Shown here in pieces: positions 18,706-27,922 of a DNA stretch of 52,930 bases. The notes beneath the pieces are model-generated. The model was not told where the DNA came from and searched no databases. It was given only the letters and a program-made list of their open reading frames with translations. Numbering within the stretch: position 1 is the stretch's first letter; each line of letters begins with the position of its first letter. The DNA lies in NCBI GenBank assembly GCA_938084175.1, contig CALKDR010000030.1, positions 1 through 52,930 on the forward strand, written 5' to 3'. The translations under genes and the position numbers were made by a program. This DNA is from an uncultured Campylobacterales bacterium (GTDB lineage: Bacteria > Campylobacterota > Campylobacteria > Campylobacterales > Arcobacteraceae).

Positions 18706-18972
18706 TTAGAATTTTTTACCTACATCTATTTTTAAGCTATCTATTTCTCTTTTTTCTTTATTTATACTTGCATCAAAATTTAACATCAAATCTTCTTTCT
18801 TTTCCATTTTATTTGGAAGTGGAAGTGGTTCTTTATATTTATCAGTAGTTTTATATTTATCTTCAATTATATTAGGTTCTAAAATTATAATAGGATTTTC
18901 TTGTTGCTTAGCATTTAGTGAAAACATAAATAAAAAAAGTTTTAATAATATTAATAATGTAGTTTTTCTCAT
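18706..18972 (-). CDS. Small predicted exported protein (88 aa)
   Basis: I do not recognise the family. The ATG at 18972 gives MRKTTLLILLKLFLFMFSLNAKQQ, a clear signal peptide with cleavage near SLNA; a TTG nine bases further upstream (18981) is also in frame. The mature part is about 65 residues, charged, with NPIIILEPNIIEDKYK and repeated lysines, and has no cysteines. It lies 12 bases upstream of hisIE and just after the SPFH gene. A 24-base palindrome occupies the leader directly in front of the start. Confidence 0.6.
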   Translation of the reverse strand: MRKTTLLILLKLFLFMFSLNAKQQENPIIILEPNIIEDKYKTTDKYKEPLPLPNKMEKKEDLMLNFDASINKEKREIDSLKIDVGKKF

Positions 18973-18980
18973 AGTAATCA

Positions 18981-19004
18981 AAAGAGTAGAAATTTCTACT
19001 CTTT
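18981..19004. repeat. 24-base perfect palindrome between the SPFH gene and the small secreted gene
   Basis: The 12-base arm AAAGAGTAGAAA is followed by its exact complement TTTCTACTCTTT. On the - strand it forms a hairpin just after the SPFH stop and about nine bases before the next ATG, with CTCTTTTGATT at its 3' side. It could be a weak attenuator, a processing site or a translation-controlling hairpin. Confidence 0.6.
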
Positions 19005-19008
19005 GAAT

Positions 19009-20097
19009 TTATTGGCTAACTGCCGCGTCTCTTGATTTACTTTTAGTATCAACCCAAATATTTGGAGTTGAACCACCAGGTGTTAAGAAAATTTTAGCAT
19101 CTTTATTAACTTTAAGTGCTTCGTTAAATTTACCCTGAATTTCGATTTGTTGCATATGTAAAAGATTTGGAGTTAATGATTTTGCAATTTCCATATTCGC
19201 AGCAGCTTGTGCTTTTGCTTCAATAGTAACAGCATCCGCTCTACCTTGTGCTTCAATTCTATTTGCTTGAGCATCACCAATAGCTTTAGCAGCTCTTTTT
19301 TCAGCTTCTTGTTTAGTTCTTAAAACTTCATATTTTACTCTTTCAGATTCTTGATTTGCAATTTGAACTCTTTCAATTTGTTCTTTAATCTTAGTAGGTA
19401 AAACAATTTCTCTTAATTGAACAGATAATAAAGCAACTGGAGTACCAGGTAAAGAATCTATATTTGCTCTAACACCATCTTCAATTTTAACAGCAATTTC
19501 ATTTCTTTTTGTTGGTAATTCTTCAGCTGTATATACACCAACTACATTTCTTACTATATCTCTTACAACAGGGTTAATAATCTTATCTTCCCAAGAGAAT
19601 CCCCAAGTAGCAATAGTTGTAGGAGCACCTTCAGCTGTTAATCTATATTGAACAGTTAATTCAATAGAAACAGGTAAACCTCTTGCATCTAGAATATTAA
19701 TTGCAGGATTTAATCTAATACTTTGATCAAAACTTCCAGTTGTTTCAACTGAAGCATAATTCATTAATCTAACTTTAGTATCTACTAATACAACTTTTTG
19801 GAAACCTGGAATGTAGAAATGGAAACCTGGTCTTAAAGGAGTTTCTTCATATTTACCAGTTGTACTTTTAATACCAACTTCACCTGATTCTACAATCACA
19901 AATGGTTTAAATAAGAATAATGCAACTACTACTGCTATTACTGCGTATATAATTCCTGCTTTTTTACCTAAATTTTTGAAAAATTCAGGTGGCTCAAAAG
20001 GTGGTTGATAGTTTCCACCACCTCCATTGTTATTTGATGAATTTCCACCACCATTTTGCTGTTGTTTCTTTTTAAAATAATCGTTATCTATTGGCAT
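19009..20097 (-). CDS. SPFH/prohibitin-family membrane protein
   Basis: The 362-residue protein has a Gly/Asn/Gln-rich cytoplasmic N-tail (about 1-35), one transmembrane helix (IIYAVIAVVVALFLF, about 49-63) and an SPFH domain (VIVESGEVGIKSTTGKY onward). A long helical coil at about 235-315 (SERVKYEVLRTKQEAEKRAAKA) precedes a C-tail. This is the HflK/prohibitin-like class, which forms membrane-anchored oligomers that organise lipids or restrain FtsH. It lies between ilvE and the hisIE-linked small gene, and no hflC partner is adjacent. AAGGACA upstream supports the start. Confidence 0.88.
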   Translation of the reverse strand: MPIDNDYFKKKQQQNGGGNSSNNNGGGGNYQPPFEPPEFFKNLGKKAGIIYAVIAVVVALFLFKPFVIVESGEVGIKSTTGKYEETPLRPGFHFYIPGFQKVVLVDTKVRLMNYASVETTGSFDQSIRLNPAINILDARGLPVSIELTVQYRLTAEGAPTTIATWGFSWEDKIINPVVRDIVRNVVGVYTAEELPTKRNEIAVKIEDGVRANIDSLPGTPVALLSVQLREIVLPTKIKEQIERVQIANQESERVKYEVLRTKQEAEKRAAKAIGDAQANRIEAQGRADAVTIEAKAQAAANMEIAKSLTPNLLHMQQIEIQGKFNEALKVNKDAKIFLTPGGSTPNIWVDTKSKSRDAAVSQ

Positions 20098-20147
20098 AAT
20101 TGTCCTTAAATTTTTTATATTTTTATGTAACTTAATCTTACACTTGA

Positions 20148-21068
20148 TTAGTTAATGTATGTTAAATCACTTATATACTTTTCGTTTTTTCCAGCAACTA
20201 CATCAAAATATGCAGTTTGTAAAGCTTCTGTAATTGGACCTCTTTCACCTTTTCCAATAACCCTTGCATCAATATCTCTAATTGGAGTTACTTCAACAGC
20301 AGTTCCCGTAAAGAATGCTTCGTCTGCAATGTAAACTTCTTCTCTAGTAAGTCTTCTTCTAATAACTTCGTAACCTAAATCTTTTGCTAAATCAATAACT
20401 GTAGCTTGAGTGATTGATTCTAGTGAGTTATCATTTGGAGGAGTAATAATTACCCCATCTCTTACAATAAAGAAACAAGCACCTGATGCTTCTGCTATAT
20501 AACCTTGGTCATCTCGTAATAAAGCTTCATCATATCCACATTCAACTGCTTCAAATTTAGCCATTTGAGAATTTAAGTAATTAGCAACTGCTTTTGCTTT
20601 ACCCATTCCAGAAGTATTTGAATTTCTAGTCATTGATGCAATTTTAACTCTTACACCTTTCTTCATTCCTTCTTCACCTAAGTAAGCTCCCCATTCCCAT
20701 GCAGAAATAGAAACATTAACAGGTGCTTCTTTATGATAAAGTCCCATAACTCCATAACCTAAATAAACTAATGGTCTAATATAAGCACCTTCTGTTAATT
20801 CGTTTTTTTGTAATAATTCAATTTGAGCTTTATTTAATTCATCTTCAGTAAATGGAACATCTAATAATGTCATTTTTGCTGATCTTAAAAGTCTTTTAGT
20901 ATGTTCTTGTAATTTAAATATTGCACATCTACCATCATGAGTTTTATATGCTTTTGTACCTTCAATAGCACCATTTCCATAATGAAGTGTATGAGAAAGT
21001 ACATGAACTTTAGCATCTTGCCAAGCTACAAATTCTCCGTCCATCCAAATATATTTTGCTTCAGTCAT
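20148..21068 (-). CDS. ilvE: Branched-chain amino acid aminotransferase
   Basis: IlvE transfers amino groups between glutamate and the keto acids of leucine, isoleucine and valine. This 306-residue fold-type IV PLP enzyme has IWMDGEFVAWQDAKVHVLSHTLHYGNG at the start (split here as IWMDGEFVAW and VLSHTLHYGNGAIEGT), the PLP lysine in KAKAVANYLNS (about 155-165), GYDEALL and EASGACFFIV. The ATG has AGGA nine bases upstream. It heads the - strand operon with the SPFH and hisIE genes. Confidence 0.95.
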   Translation of the reverse strand: MTEAKYIWMDGEFVAWQDAKVHVLSHTLHYGNGAIEGTKAYKTHDGRCAIFKLQEHTKRLLRSAKMTLLDVPFTEDELNKAQIELLQKNELTEGAYIRPLVYLGYGVMGLYHKEAPVNVSISAWEWGAYLGEEGMKKGVRVKIASMTRNSNTSGMGKAKAVANYLNSQMAKFEAVECGYDEALLRDDQGYIAEASGACFFIVRDGVIITPPNDNSLESITQATVIDLAKDLGYEVIRRRLTREEVYIADEAFFTGTAVEVTPIRDIDARVIGKGERGPITEALQTAYFDVVAGKNEKYISDLTYIN

Positions 21069-21184
21069 TTTATAAATTCCTATTAGATTTAATTTAAGAT
21101 TATATTTTATCTAAGATAATATTAAAAAATAGCGTGTAATTATGGTATATTGTCAAAAAAATTAATAGGATAAAAATCTACAGT

Positions 21185-21907
21185 ATGAATTACAAAAGCA
21201 TTATAAAAACAATGACATCATTATCATTGCTTTTTCTTTTAGCAGGATGTACACACAAGCTAATTACTTACGATAAAGATGGCAAAATTATTGAAGATTC
21301 AAGTCAAGTAGAAAAATTAAAAGAAAAAAAAGTTGTTTATAAAAGACCAGCTGTTTCATTGCTTTTAAAAAATAGAATAAGAGATATTTTAAAAGCTATG
21401 TCTACAAATGATTTAAATAAATTAAATCAAGAGTATATTCATCCTTCATTTGGCTTTTATAATTTATATAAAATTGATAATTTATATAAAATTGAGGGTG
21501 CAAAAGTTTTTGTTGCACAGAAAATGATTTATAATATAGTAGATGAAGAAACAGAAGAAATTTCTCATATAATTTCTAGAGTTAAGTCAAAATCTTTAAC
21601 ATTGAAAATTATTGAAAAAAATGTTAATTTTGACTGTAGTCCTGATGATGATGCATTTTACGGTTGGAATGATGATGGTTTATTCTTATCAAATAAAACA
21701 AATTTCCCTCTTTTAGAAATGATGAAAAATCTTAATAGCTATAAACAATCTGATTTTCAAAAAGCAGAACAAATTCAAAAGACTAGCTATAAAGTTGTTT
21801 TAACACCAGAGTTGTCTTTTTACTTAACATTTATTGATAATAATTGGTATATAACTTTAGTAGATAGAATCACAACTGATTGTAGTTCACAAAAGAAGTT
21901 AAAATAA
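21185..21907 (+). CDS. Hypothetical lipoprotein (240 aa)
   Basis: The N-terminus (about 1-22) is a lipoprotein signal with LLFLLAGC, giving lipidated Cys22. The mature part has a lysine-rich linker, then about 180 residues with FGFYNLYKIDNLYKIEGAKVF and two further cysteines late in the sequence (FDCSPDDD and TTDCSSQ) that could pair. I do not recognise a family; the fold looks alpha/beta. The gene is divergent from ilvE and sits 60 bases upstream of ribA on the same strand. Confidence 0.7.
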   Translation: MNYKSIIKTMTSLSLLFLLAGCTHKLITYDKDGKIIEDSSQVEKLKEKKVVYKRPAVSLLLKNRIRDILKAMSTNDLNKLNQEYIHPSFGFYNLYKIDNLYKIEGAKVFVAQKMIYNIVDEETEEISHIISRVKSKSLTLKIIEKNVNFDCSPDDDAFYGWNDDGLFLSNKTNFPLLEMMKNLNSYKQSDFQKAEQIQKTSYKVVLTPELSFYLTFIDNNWYITLVDRITTDCSSQKKLK

Positions 21908-21970
21908 AAAATTGCAACTAAGTTGCAGGTAAGAATAAAATGATAAAATCCTTTTAAAAAAAGGGTAATG

Positions 21971-22534
21971 ATGTCAATTCAAATCTCAAATATAGCAAAG
22001 TTACCAACACAATATGGTAACTTTAAAATACAATCTTTCAAAGAAAATGATTTAGAACATTTTGTGATATTCTCTGAAAAACTACCTTTAGTTCCTTATA
22101 TAAGAATTCATTCAGAATGTTTAACAGGTGATGTTTTTAAAAGTATAAAATGTGATTGCGGTGAACAACTAGATTTTGCAATGAAAAAAATTGCAAAAGA
22201 AGGTGGTATGATTATTTATTTAAGACAAGAAGGTAGAGGAATTGGACTTTTTAATAAAGTAAATGCCTACTCTTTTCAGGACAAGGGCTTTGATACTATT
22301 GAAGCAAATAAAAAACTAGGTTTTGAAGCAGATTTAAGAAAATTTGACTTAGTACCAAAAATATTAAGAGAGTTTAAAATAGATAAAATTAAACTTATGA
22401 CAAATAATCCACGAAAATTAAATGCTTTAGAAGATATAGAAGTAGTTGAGAGAATTCCTGTTTTAATAAGTTCTTGTGAATATAACTATGAATATCTAAA
22501 AGTGAAAAAAGAAGAGTTAGGTCATCTTTTATAA
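21971..22534 (+). CDS. ribA: GTP cyclohydrolase II
   Basis: RibA converts GTP to the pyrimidine precursor of riboflavin. It is a stand-alone 187-residue enzyme with the zinc cysteines in CLTGDVFKSIKCDCGEQL (about 54-71), the catalytic segment YLRQEGRGIGLFNK and a C-terminal LMTNNPRKLNALE. Two adjacent ATGs compete. AAGGG is only two bases from the first (21968) and five from the second (21971), so I prefer the second. Confidence 0.95.
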   Translation: MSIQISNIAKLPTQYGNFKIQSFKENDLEHFVIFSEKLPLVPYIRIHSECLTGDVFKSIKCDCGEQLDFAMKKIAKEGGMIIYLRQEGRGIGLFNKVNAYSFQDKGFDTIEANKKLGFEADLRKFDLVPKILREFKIDKIKLMTNNPRKLNALEDIEVVERIPVLISSCEYNYEYLKVKKEELGHLL

Positions 22535-22578
22535 AGTAGAACCTTTAAAAAGGTTTTACTTTTTCTTACTCTTTTTTA

Positions 22579-22772
22579 ATTGTTATTTGCAATTGTATTT
22601 GCAATTTGTGTGAAAATTGCTTTCATATTTTCTTATCTGTTTGAACTATCAACTTCAACTAAAGTATCATAAATATTTTTTGCCATAACTTTTACATTTT
22701 TTAGACTTGTCCAAGTGTGTGGATCTTTTTTATATTCTACTTTTTCATGACCATCATGCTTATCATGGTTCT
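22579..22772 (-). pseudogene. Decayed fragment of a zinc ABC transporter substrate-binding protein (ZnuA-like)
   Basis: Read on the - strand, this stretch gives a His-rich loop (KNHDKHDGHEKVEYKK) followed by DPHTWTSLKNVKVMAKNIYD. That is the His-rich insert and the DPHxWxSxxNVxxMAxNIY motif of ZnuA-type metal-binding proteins. An in-frame TAA follows about 12 codons later, and the frame then continues as ENMKAIFTQIANTIANNN to another stop. No start codon, N-terminal lobe or complete C-terminal lobe is present, so only about 60 codons survive. It occupies most of the 323-base gap between ribA and the methyltransferase gene. Recognition is by motif. Confidence 0.72.
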
Positions 22773-22773
22773 T

Positions 22774-22818
22774 TTAAGTTATGCAACTTAATCGCACTTA
22801 ATAAATTAATGCTATAAT
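22774..22818 (+). promoter_or_regulatory. Promoter with inverted-repeat operator for the methyltransferase gene
   Basis: TTAAGTTATGCAACTTAA (22774-22791) is a 7-4-7 inverted repeat overlapping the expected -35 region of a TATAAT at 22813-22818. The start of the downstream gene is 40 bases further on. A dimeric repressor site is the natural reading; I cannot name the regulator. Confidence 0.5.
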
Positions 22819-22857
22819 AAGTAAAATATAAAACAAGTAAAATTACAAGGTTAAATA

Positions 22858-23454
22858 ATGAGTCAACAAGAGTTTTGGAATAGTAAATTTTCAAGAGATG
22901 GTTTTTTATATGGATTAAAACCAAATACATTTATAGCTTCTAAAATAAAACTTCTAAAAGATAAGTCAAAAGTGTTGTGTATAGGAGAAGGTGAAGGAAG
23001 AAATGCAGTATTCTTTGCAAAAAAAGGCTTTGCTGTTACAGCTGTTGATGCATCAGATATTGGATTATCAAAACTTAAAGAAAGAGCAAAAGAAGAGAAT
23101 TTAGACATTCATACTTTATGTATGGATTTAAACCACTGGGATACAAATGAAAAATATGACGTAATAGTAGCTTCTTACTTGCATATGTATAAAGAAGAAA
23201 GGACTGCATTATTTGAAAAAATTGAAGAGTCTTTAAGTGATGGTGCTTACTTTATTGGTGAGTTTTTTTCAACAAAACAAGTAAACTATTCAAGCGGTGG
23301 TCCAAGAGATGAAGATTTACTTTATACAGTTGATGATTTTAAAAAATCTTTTTTATTATGTGATAAAGAAATAAACGAACAAGTAACAATTTTAGATGAA
23401 GGAAAAGGTCATCAAGGCGAAGCTTGCGTTATTAGAGTTGTAATCCAAAAGTAA
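22858..23454 (+). CDS. Class I SAM-dependent methyltransferase
   Basis: The 198-residue protein resembles TehB/tellurite- and thiopurine-type small-molecule methyltransferases. It begins EFWNSKFSRDGFLYGLKPNTF, has the SAM motif I in VLCIGEGEGRNAVFFAKKGF (about 40-59), the acidic motif II in VTAVDASDIGLSKLKERA and motif IV around YDVIVASYLHMYK. Substrate is unknown. It is transcribed alone from a promoter with an inverted repeat. Confidence 0.87.
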   Translation: MSQQEFWNSKFSRDGFLYGLKPNTFIASKIKLLKDKSKVLCIGEGEGRNAVFFAKKGFAVTAVDASDIGLSKLKERAKEENLDIHTLCMDLNHWDTNEKYDVIVASYLHMYKEERTALFEKIEESLSDGAYFIGEFFSTKQVNYSSGGPRDEDLLYTVDDFKKSFLLCDKEINEQVTILDEGKGHQGEACVIRVVIQK

Positions 23455-23470
23455 AAAGAACAACGAATCT

Positions 23471-23500
23471 AATCAATACTCTAATACTAGGGTATTGATT
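23471..23500. repeat. Hairpin between the methyltransferase gene and metH
   Basis: AATCAATAC and GTATTGATT pair across a 12-base loop. There is no T tract, so it is only a weak terminator candidate. I see no SAM or cobalamin riboswitch in this 120-base gap. Confidence 0.35.
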
Positions 23501-23575
23501 GAATAATCACTTAACTAAAATTTAACGAAAATTTGAATACACTCCTATTAATAAATATAAAAATTGAGAAAAAAA

Positions 23576-26500
23576 ATGTTAGAAAATATAAAAAATATAA
23601 TAAAAGAAAAAGTACTAATAATAGATGGAGCTATGGGAACACAGCTTCAAATATCAGATATAAAACAAGAAGAATGGATGTATGAAGGCGAAGATTTAGA
23701 AGGTTGTAATGAACTTCTAAACTTAAGCGCACCTCATATTTTAAGAAATATTCATGATGCATATGCTGCTGCTGGTGCTGATTTAATTACTACAAATACT
23801 TTTGGTTCAATGAATTGGGTTTTAGATGAGTATGATATTCCTCAAACTTCATATGAGTTATCAAAGCTTGGAGCTCAATTAGTAAAAGAATCTTGTGATA
23901 AATACTCAACGCCCCAAAAACCAAGATTCGTATTAGGTTCAGTTGGACCTGGAACAAAACTTCCAAGTCTAGGTCATATAAAATATGACGAGATGTATGA
24001 GGGTTATAAAATCATGGCTCAAGGACTGGCTGATGGTGGAACTGATATTTTCTTACTTGAAACTTGTCAAGATCCATTACAAATAAAAGCAGCACTTCAC
24101 GCTTTAACTGATACAGCTCCACAAATTCCTATTATGGTATCTATTACAATTGAAATGACAGGAACAATGCTAATAGGAACTGATGCTCAAACAATTGCAG
24201 CTATTATGGCTCCTTTCAATATTTTATCACTTGGATTTAACTGTGGAACTGGTCCTAAGCAAGTTTATAAACATGTAAAAACATTAAGTGAAGTTTCTAG
24301 ATTTCCAATTTCAGTTCATGCAAATGCAGGACTTCCTCAAAATAAAGGTGGAGTTTCTTATTATCCAATGGGTCCTGATGAGTTTACAAAACTACAAAAT
24401 GAATTCTTAGCAATTAATGGAGTTTCATTTTTAGGTGGTTGTTGTGGAACTACTCCTGAGCATATAAAAGTATTAACAGCTTCTGTTGATGGTGTAAAAC
24501 CTTTAAAACCATGCGGATTTTTAAAAGCTTCATTAGCATCTTTATTTAATACTGTATCTTTAAAACAAGAACCAGCTCCACTTTTGATAGGTGAGCGTTC
24601 AAATGCAACAGGATCTAAAGCTTTTAGAGAATTACTAAAAGAAAACAACTATGAAGGAACTCTTTCTGTTGGACAACAACAAGTACGTGCAGGAGCACAT
24701 ATCATTGATGTATCAGTTGGTTTTGCTGGACGTGATGAAAGAGAAGATATGGATAAGGTTGTAGAGCTTTATTCTCAAAAAATATCACTTCCATTAATGC
24801 CTGATTCTACTCAAATTTATGCACTTGAAGCTGCTTTAAAACAAATTGGTGGAAGACCTATTATAAACTCTGTTAACTTAGAAGATGGAGAAGAAAAATT
24901 TGATGCTGTTTGTAAGTTAGCTAAAAAGTTTGGAGCTGCTCTTGTATGTCTTACAATTGATGAAGTTGGAATGGCAAAAAGTACAGCTGATAAAATCAGA
25001 ATTGCAGAACGTATTTATGACCTATGTGTAAATAGACATGGTTTTGATCCAGCAGATTTAGTATTTGACATGCTTACATTTACTATTGGTTCTGGTGATG
25101 ATGAGTATAGAACAGCTGGAATTGAAACAATGGAAGCAATTAGAGAATTTCAGATACTTCATCCTGAAGTAGGAACTACTCTTGGGCTTTCAAATATTTC
25201 ATTTGGTTTAGATATAAAAGCTAGAGCTTATTTAAACTCTATTTACTTAGATTATTGTGTAAAAGCAGGATTAACATCTGCTATTGTAAATGTTAAGCAT
25301 ATTTTACCATTAAATAAAATAAGCGAAGATGATAAAAAAGCTTGTGATGATTTAATCTTTAATAATCAAGAAAATGGTGACCCATTATTTGCATTTATTG
25401 AGCATTTTTCTAATGTTGATGATTTAGAAGAGCAAAGTGATGAAGAGTATCAAAAACTTGAACCTATTGAAAAAGTAAAAAAGCTTTTACTTGATGGAGA
25501 TAAAGATAGATTACTTCCTTTAGTTGATGAGTTAAGACATGAAATTAAACCTGAGATTATTGTAAATGAGTGGTTAATTGATGGTATGAAAATCATAGGA
25601 GAGTTATTTGGATCTGGACAAATGCAGTTACCATTTGTTCTTCAAAGTGCTGAAACTATGAAAGCTACAGTTGATGCATTAAATCCATATTTACCAAAAG
25701 AAGAAAAAGCCAGTGAAACAGTTATTGTAGTAGGAACTGTAAAAGGTGACGTTCATGATGTTGGTAAAAATTTAGTTGATATTATTTTAAGTAATAATGG
25801 ATTTAAAGTTATTAATATTGGTATTAAAGCTGATTTAAATAGCTTCTTAATTGCTGCAAAAGAGCATAAAGCTAAAGCTATTGGAATGAGTGGCTTACTT
25901 GTAAAATCAACAGCTGTTATGAAAGAAAACCTTGAAGAGTTACAAAAAATGGGTATTGATATTCCTGTTCTTATTGGAGGAGCTGCACTTACTAAATCTT
26001 TTGTAAATGATTTTTGTAGACCAATTTATGATGGACCAATTTTCTATTGTAGAGATGCCTTTGATGGTGTTGTTTCTATGCAAAGAATAGAAGAGGGTGA
26101 TTTAGAAAATACTGCATTAGCTGCTGATTTAATTGAAGTAGCCGATACAAGTGACAAAGTTGAAAAAGAAGCTGTTATAATTCCTCCTTATGAAGAAATA
26201 CCACTTCCAAAAAAAGCACCATTTGTTTTTCCTCCTTTATGGGATAGAATTGGAAAAAGTGGAAATGCAATAGATAAAGAATTAGTATTTAAATGGATAA
26301 ATCATAGAGTATTATTTAGACAAAGATGGGGATACAAACGTGGTAAACAAGATAGAGATGCTTTCTTAAAATATGAAGAAGAAACAGTAGAACCATTATA
26401 TAGAAAATTAAAAGATGATTTACTAGATAAAGATATTTTTGACCCAATTGCTATTTATGCTTATTATCCTTGTATCTCACATGATAATAAACTATATATC

Positions 26501-27052
26501 TTTTCTAAAGAACATTTATTTAATAGTGAAGCTGAAGCACAAAATGTGCCACCTTTAGAAGAAGCTATAAAAGTATTAGAATTCCCTAGACAAAAAAGAA
26601 AACCTTTTAGATGTATTCCTGACTTTTTTGCAAACGATAGATTAGATGTAGTTGCATTTACACTTGCAAGTGCTGGACTTAAAATATCTGATTATGAAAG
26701 AGGACTTTATGATGAGGGTAAATTTACTGAATATTACCAAGTTCATGGTCTTGGAGTTGAGTTAGCAGAAGCTTTAGCTGAGGTTTTACATAAGCAAGTT
26801 AGACTTGATTTAGATATAGTTGCTAAAGAAGGACATACTTTAAATGACGTTCAAATGAAACAATATACAGGATGTAGATACTCTCCTGGGTATGCAGCTT
26901 GTCCTGATTTAGCAATGAATAGAGACTTCTTTGATTTATTAAATCCTGAAGAGTTTGGAATAGAATTATCTGAAACATTCCAAATGCATCCTGAGCAAAC
27001 AACTTGTGCAATAGTTGTACCTCATAAAGATGCAAACTATTATAATATTTAA
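23576..27052 (+). CDS. metH: Cobalamin-dependent methionine synthase
   Basis: MetH methylates homocysteine to methionine through cob(I)alamin with methyl-tetrahydrofolate. The modules appear in order: the homocysteine domain (about 1-310) with zinc cysteines in GFNCGTGP and GGCCGTTPEH; the pterin-binding domain (about 335-600) with IGERSNATGSKAFREL; the B12 cap and B12 domain (about 635-875) with DVHDVGKNLVDIIL carrying the cobalt-ligand His; and the SAM reactivation domain (about 890-1158) with YSPGYAACPDL. I place the start at the ATG at 23576, since a TTG four codons upstream adds only MRKK. All four modules are intact at 1158 residues, slightly shorter than in E. coli. Confidence 0.97.
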   Translation: MLENIKNIIKEKVLIIDGAMGTQLQISDIKQEEWMYEGEDLEGCNELLNLSAPHILRNIHDAYAAAGADLITTNTFGSMNWVLDEYDIPQTSYELSKLGAQLVKESCDKYSTPQKPRFVLGSVGPGTKLPSLGHIKYDEMYEGYKIMAQGLADGGTDIFLLETCQDPLQIKAALHALTDTAPQIPIMVSITIEMTGTMLIGTDAQTIAAIMAPFNILSLGFNCGTGPKQVYKHVKTLSEVSRFPISVHANAGLPQNKGGVSYYPMGPDEFTKLQNEFLAINGVSFLGGCCGTTPEHIKVLTASVDGVKPLKPCGFLKASLASLFNTVSLKQEPAPLLIGERSNATGSKAFRELLKENNYEGTLSVGQQQVRAGAHIIDVSVGFAGRDEREDMDKVVELYSQKISLPLMPDSTQIYALEAALKQIGGRPIINSVNLEDGEEKFDAVCKLAKKFGAALVCLTIDEVGMAKSTADKIRIAERIYDLCVNRHGFDPADLVFDMLTFTIGSGDDEYRTAGIETMEAIREFQILHPEVGTTLGLSNISFGLDIKARAYLNSIYLDYCVKAGLTSAIVNVKHILPLNKISEDDKKACDDLIFNNQENGDPLFAFIEHFSNVDDLEEQSDEEYQKLEPIEKVKKLLLDGDKDRLLPLVDELRHEIKPEIIVNEWLIDGMKIIGELFGSGQMQLPFVLQSAETMKATVDALNPYLPKEEKASETVIVVGTVKGDVHDVGKNLVDIILSNNGFKVINIGIKADLNSFLIAAKEHKAKAIGMSGLLVKSTAVMKENLEELQKMGIDIPVLIGGAALTKSFVNDFCRPIYDGPIFYCRDAFDGVVSMQRIEEGDLENTALAADLIEVADTSDKVEKEAVIIPPYEEIPLPKKAPFVFPPLWDRIGKSGNAIDKELVFKWINHRVLFRQRWGYKRGKQDRDAFLKYEEETVEPLYRKLKDDLLDKDIFDPIAIYAYYPCISHDNKLYIFSKEHLFNSEAEAQNVPPLEEAIKVLEFPRQKRKPFRCIPDFFANDRLDVVAFTLASAGLKISDYERGLYDEGKFTEYYQVHGLGVELAEALAEVLHKQVRLDLDIVAKEGHTLNDVQMKQYTGCRYSPGYAACPDLAMNRDFFDLLNPEEFGIELSETFQMHPEQTTCAIVVPHKDANYYNI

Positions 27053-27064
27053 ACAGTATTAGAT

Positions 27065-27922
27065 TTGACTAATAATGCTAAAGGCCTAGTGATAACTTCA
27101 CTAGGTGTCTTTATTATGAGTTTAGAATCCCTTTTTATAAAATTTACAACAATTGATTCAATCACTTTTTCTTTTTACTTAGGTATTTTCATGTTTATAT
27201 CAATGGCAGGAACACTTCTTGTAAAACAAAGAGGTGAGATAAAAGAGTTAACAAAAAATTCTTTTCCTATGTTATTACTTTGTGCTGCATTAATGGGAAG
27301 CTCAAACATACTTTTTATAACTGCAATTAAAAGTACAACTGTAGCAAATGTTGTTATCATTTTTGGTACATCTGCCTTGTTTGCATCTTTATTTGGATAT
27401 TTGATTTATAAAGAAAAAATTGAAAAAAATATTTTAATTGCATCTTTTTTTATGTTAATAGGACTTTTTATAATCTTTAGTGATGATATAGGTATTGGAA
27501 ATATGAGTGGAAATATCTATGCACTTTTATGTGTATGTACTTTTTCTCTAGCTTTTGTCTTTTTATCAAACTATACAAAAATAAGCCGTGTTGGATTAAC
27601 TGCCGTGACAGGTATTTATATAGCAATAATTGCATTTATATTAAGCGATAATATAAATATAGATTTAAATACATTAGGAATAATAGCTGTTATGGGTTTA
27701 TTAATAACTCCTATCTCACGAGTTTTAATGGGTAATGGAACAAAATATATAAGTGCAAGTGAAGTTACTCTTTTAATGATTATTGAAACAATAATGGCAC
27801 CTGTTTGGGTTTGGCTATTTTTAAATGAAATACCAAGTTCAAATACCTTTATAGGTGGTAGTATAATAGTAGTTACTTTAATTGCAAATTCATTGTACAC
27901 TTTAAAGAAAGGAAATACCTAA
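27065..27922 (+). CDS. EamA/DMT-family membrane transporter
   Basis: The 285-residue protein has ten hydrophobic segments in two repeated EamA halves, with a typical GLVITSLGVFIMSLESLFIKF start and a C-terminal half with EVTLLMIIETIMAPVWVWLFLNE. Members export amino acids, nucleotide sugars or other metabolites, and the substrate here is unknown. It starts with TTG 12 bases after metH and is probably co-transcribed with it. Confidence 0.88.
   Translation: MTNNAKGLVITSLGVFIMSLESLFIKFTTIDSITFSFYLGIFMFISMAGTLLVKQRGEIKELTKNSFPMLLLCAALMGSSNILFITAIKSTTVANVVIIFGTSALFASLFGYLIYKEKIEKNILIASFFMLIGLFIIFSDDIGIGNMSGNIYALLCVCTFSLAFVFLSNYTKISRVGLTAVTGIYIAIIAFILSDNINIDLNTLGIIAVMGLLITPISRVLMGNGTKYISASEVTLLMIIETIMAPVWVWLFLNEIPSSNTFIGGSIIVVTLIANSLYTLKKGNT

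Noticed and set aside
23455-23575. SAM or cobalamin riboswitch ahead of metH
   Set aside because: The 120-base leader lacks the conserved B12-box or SAM aptamer elements and holds only one simple hairpin.
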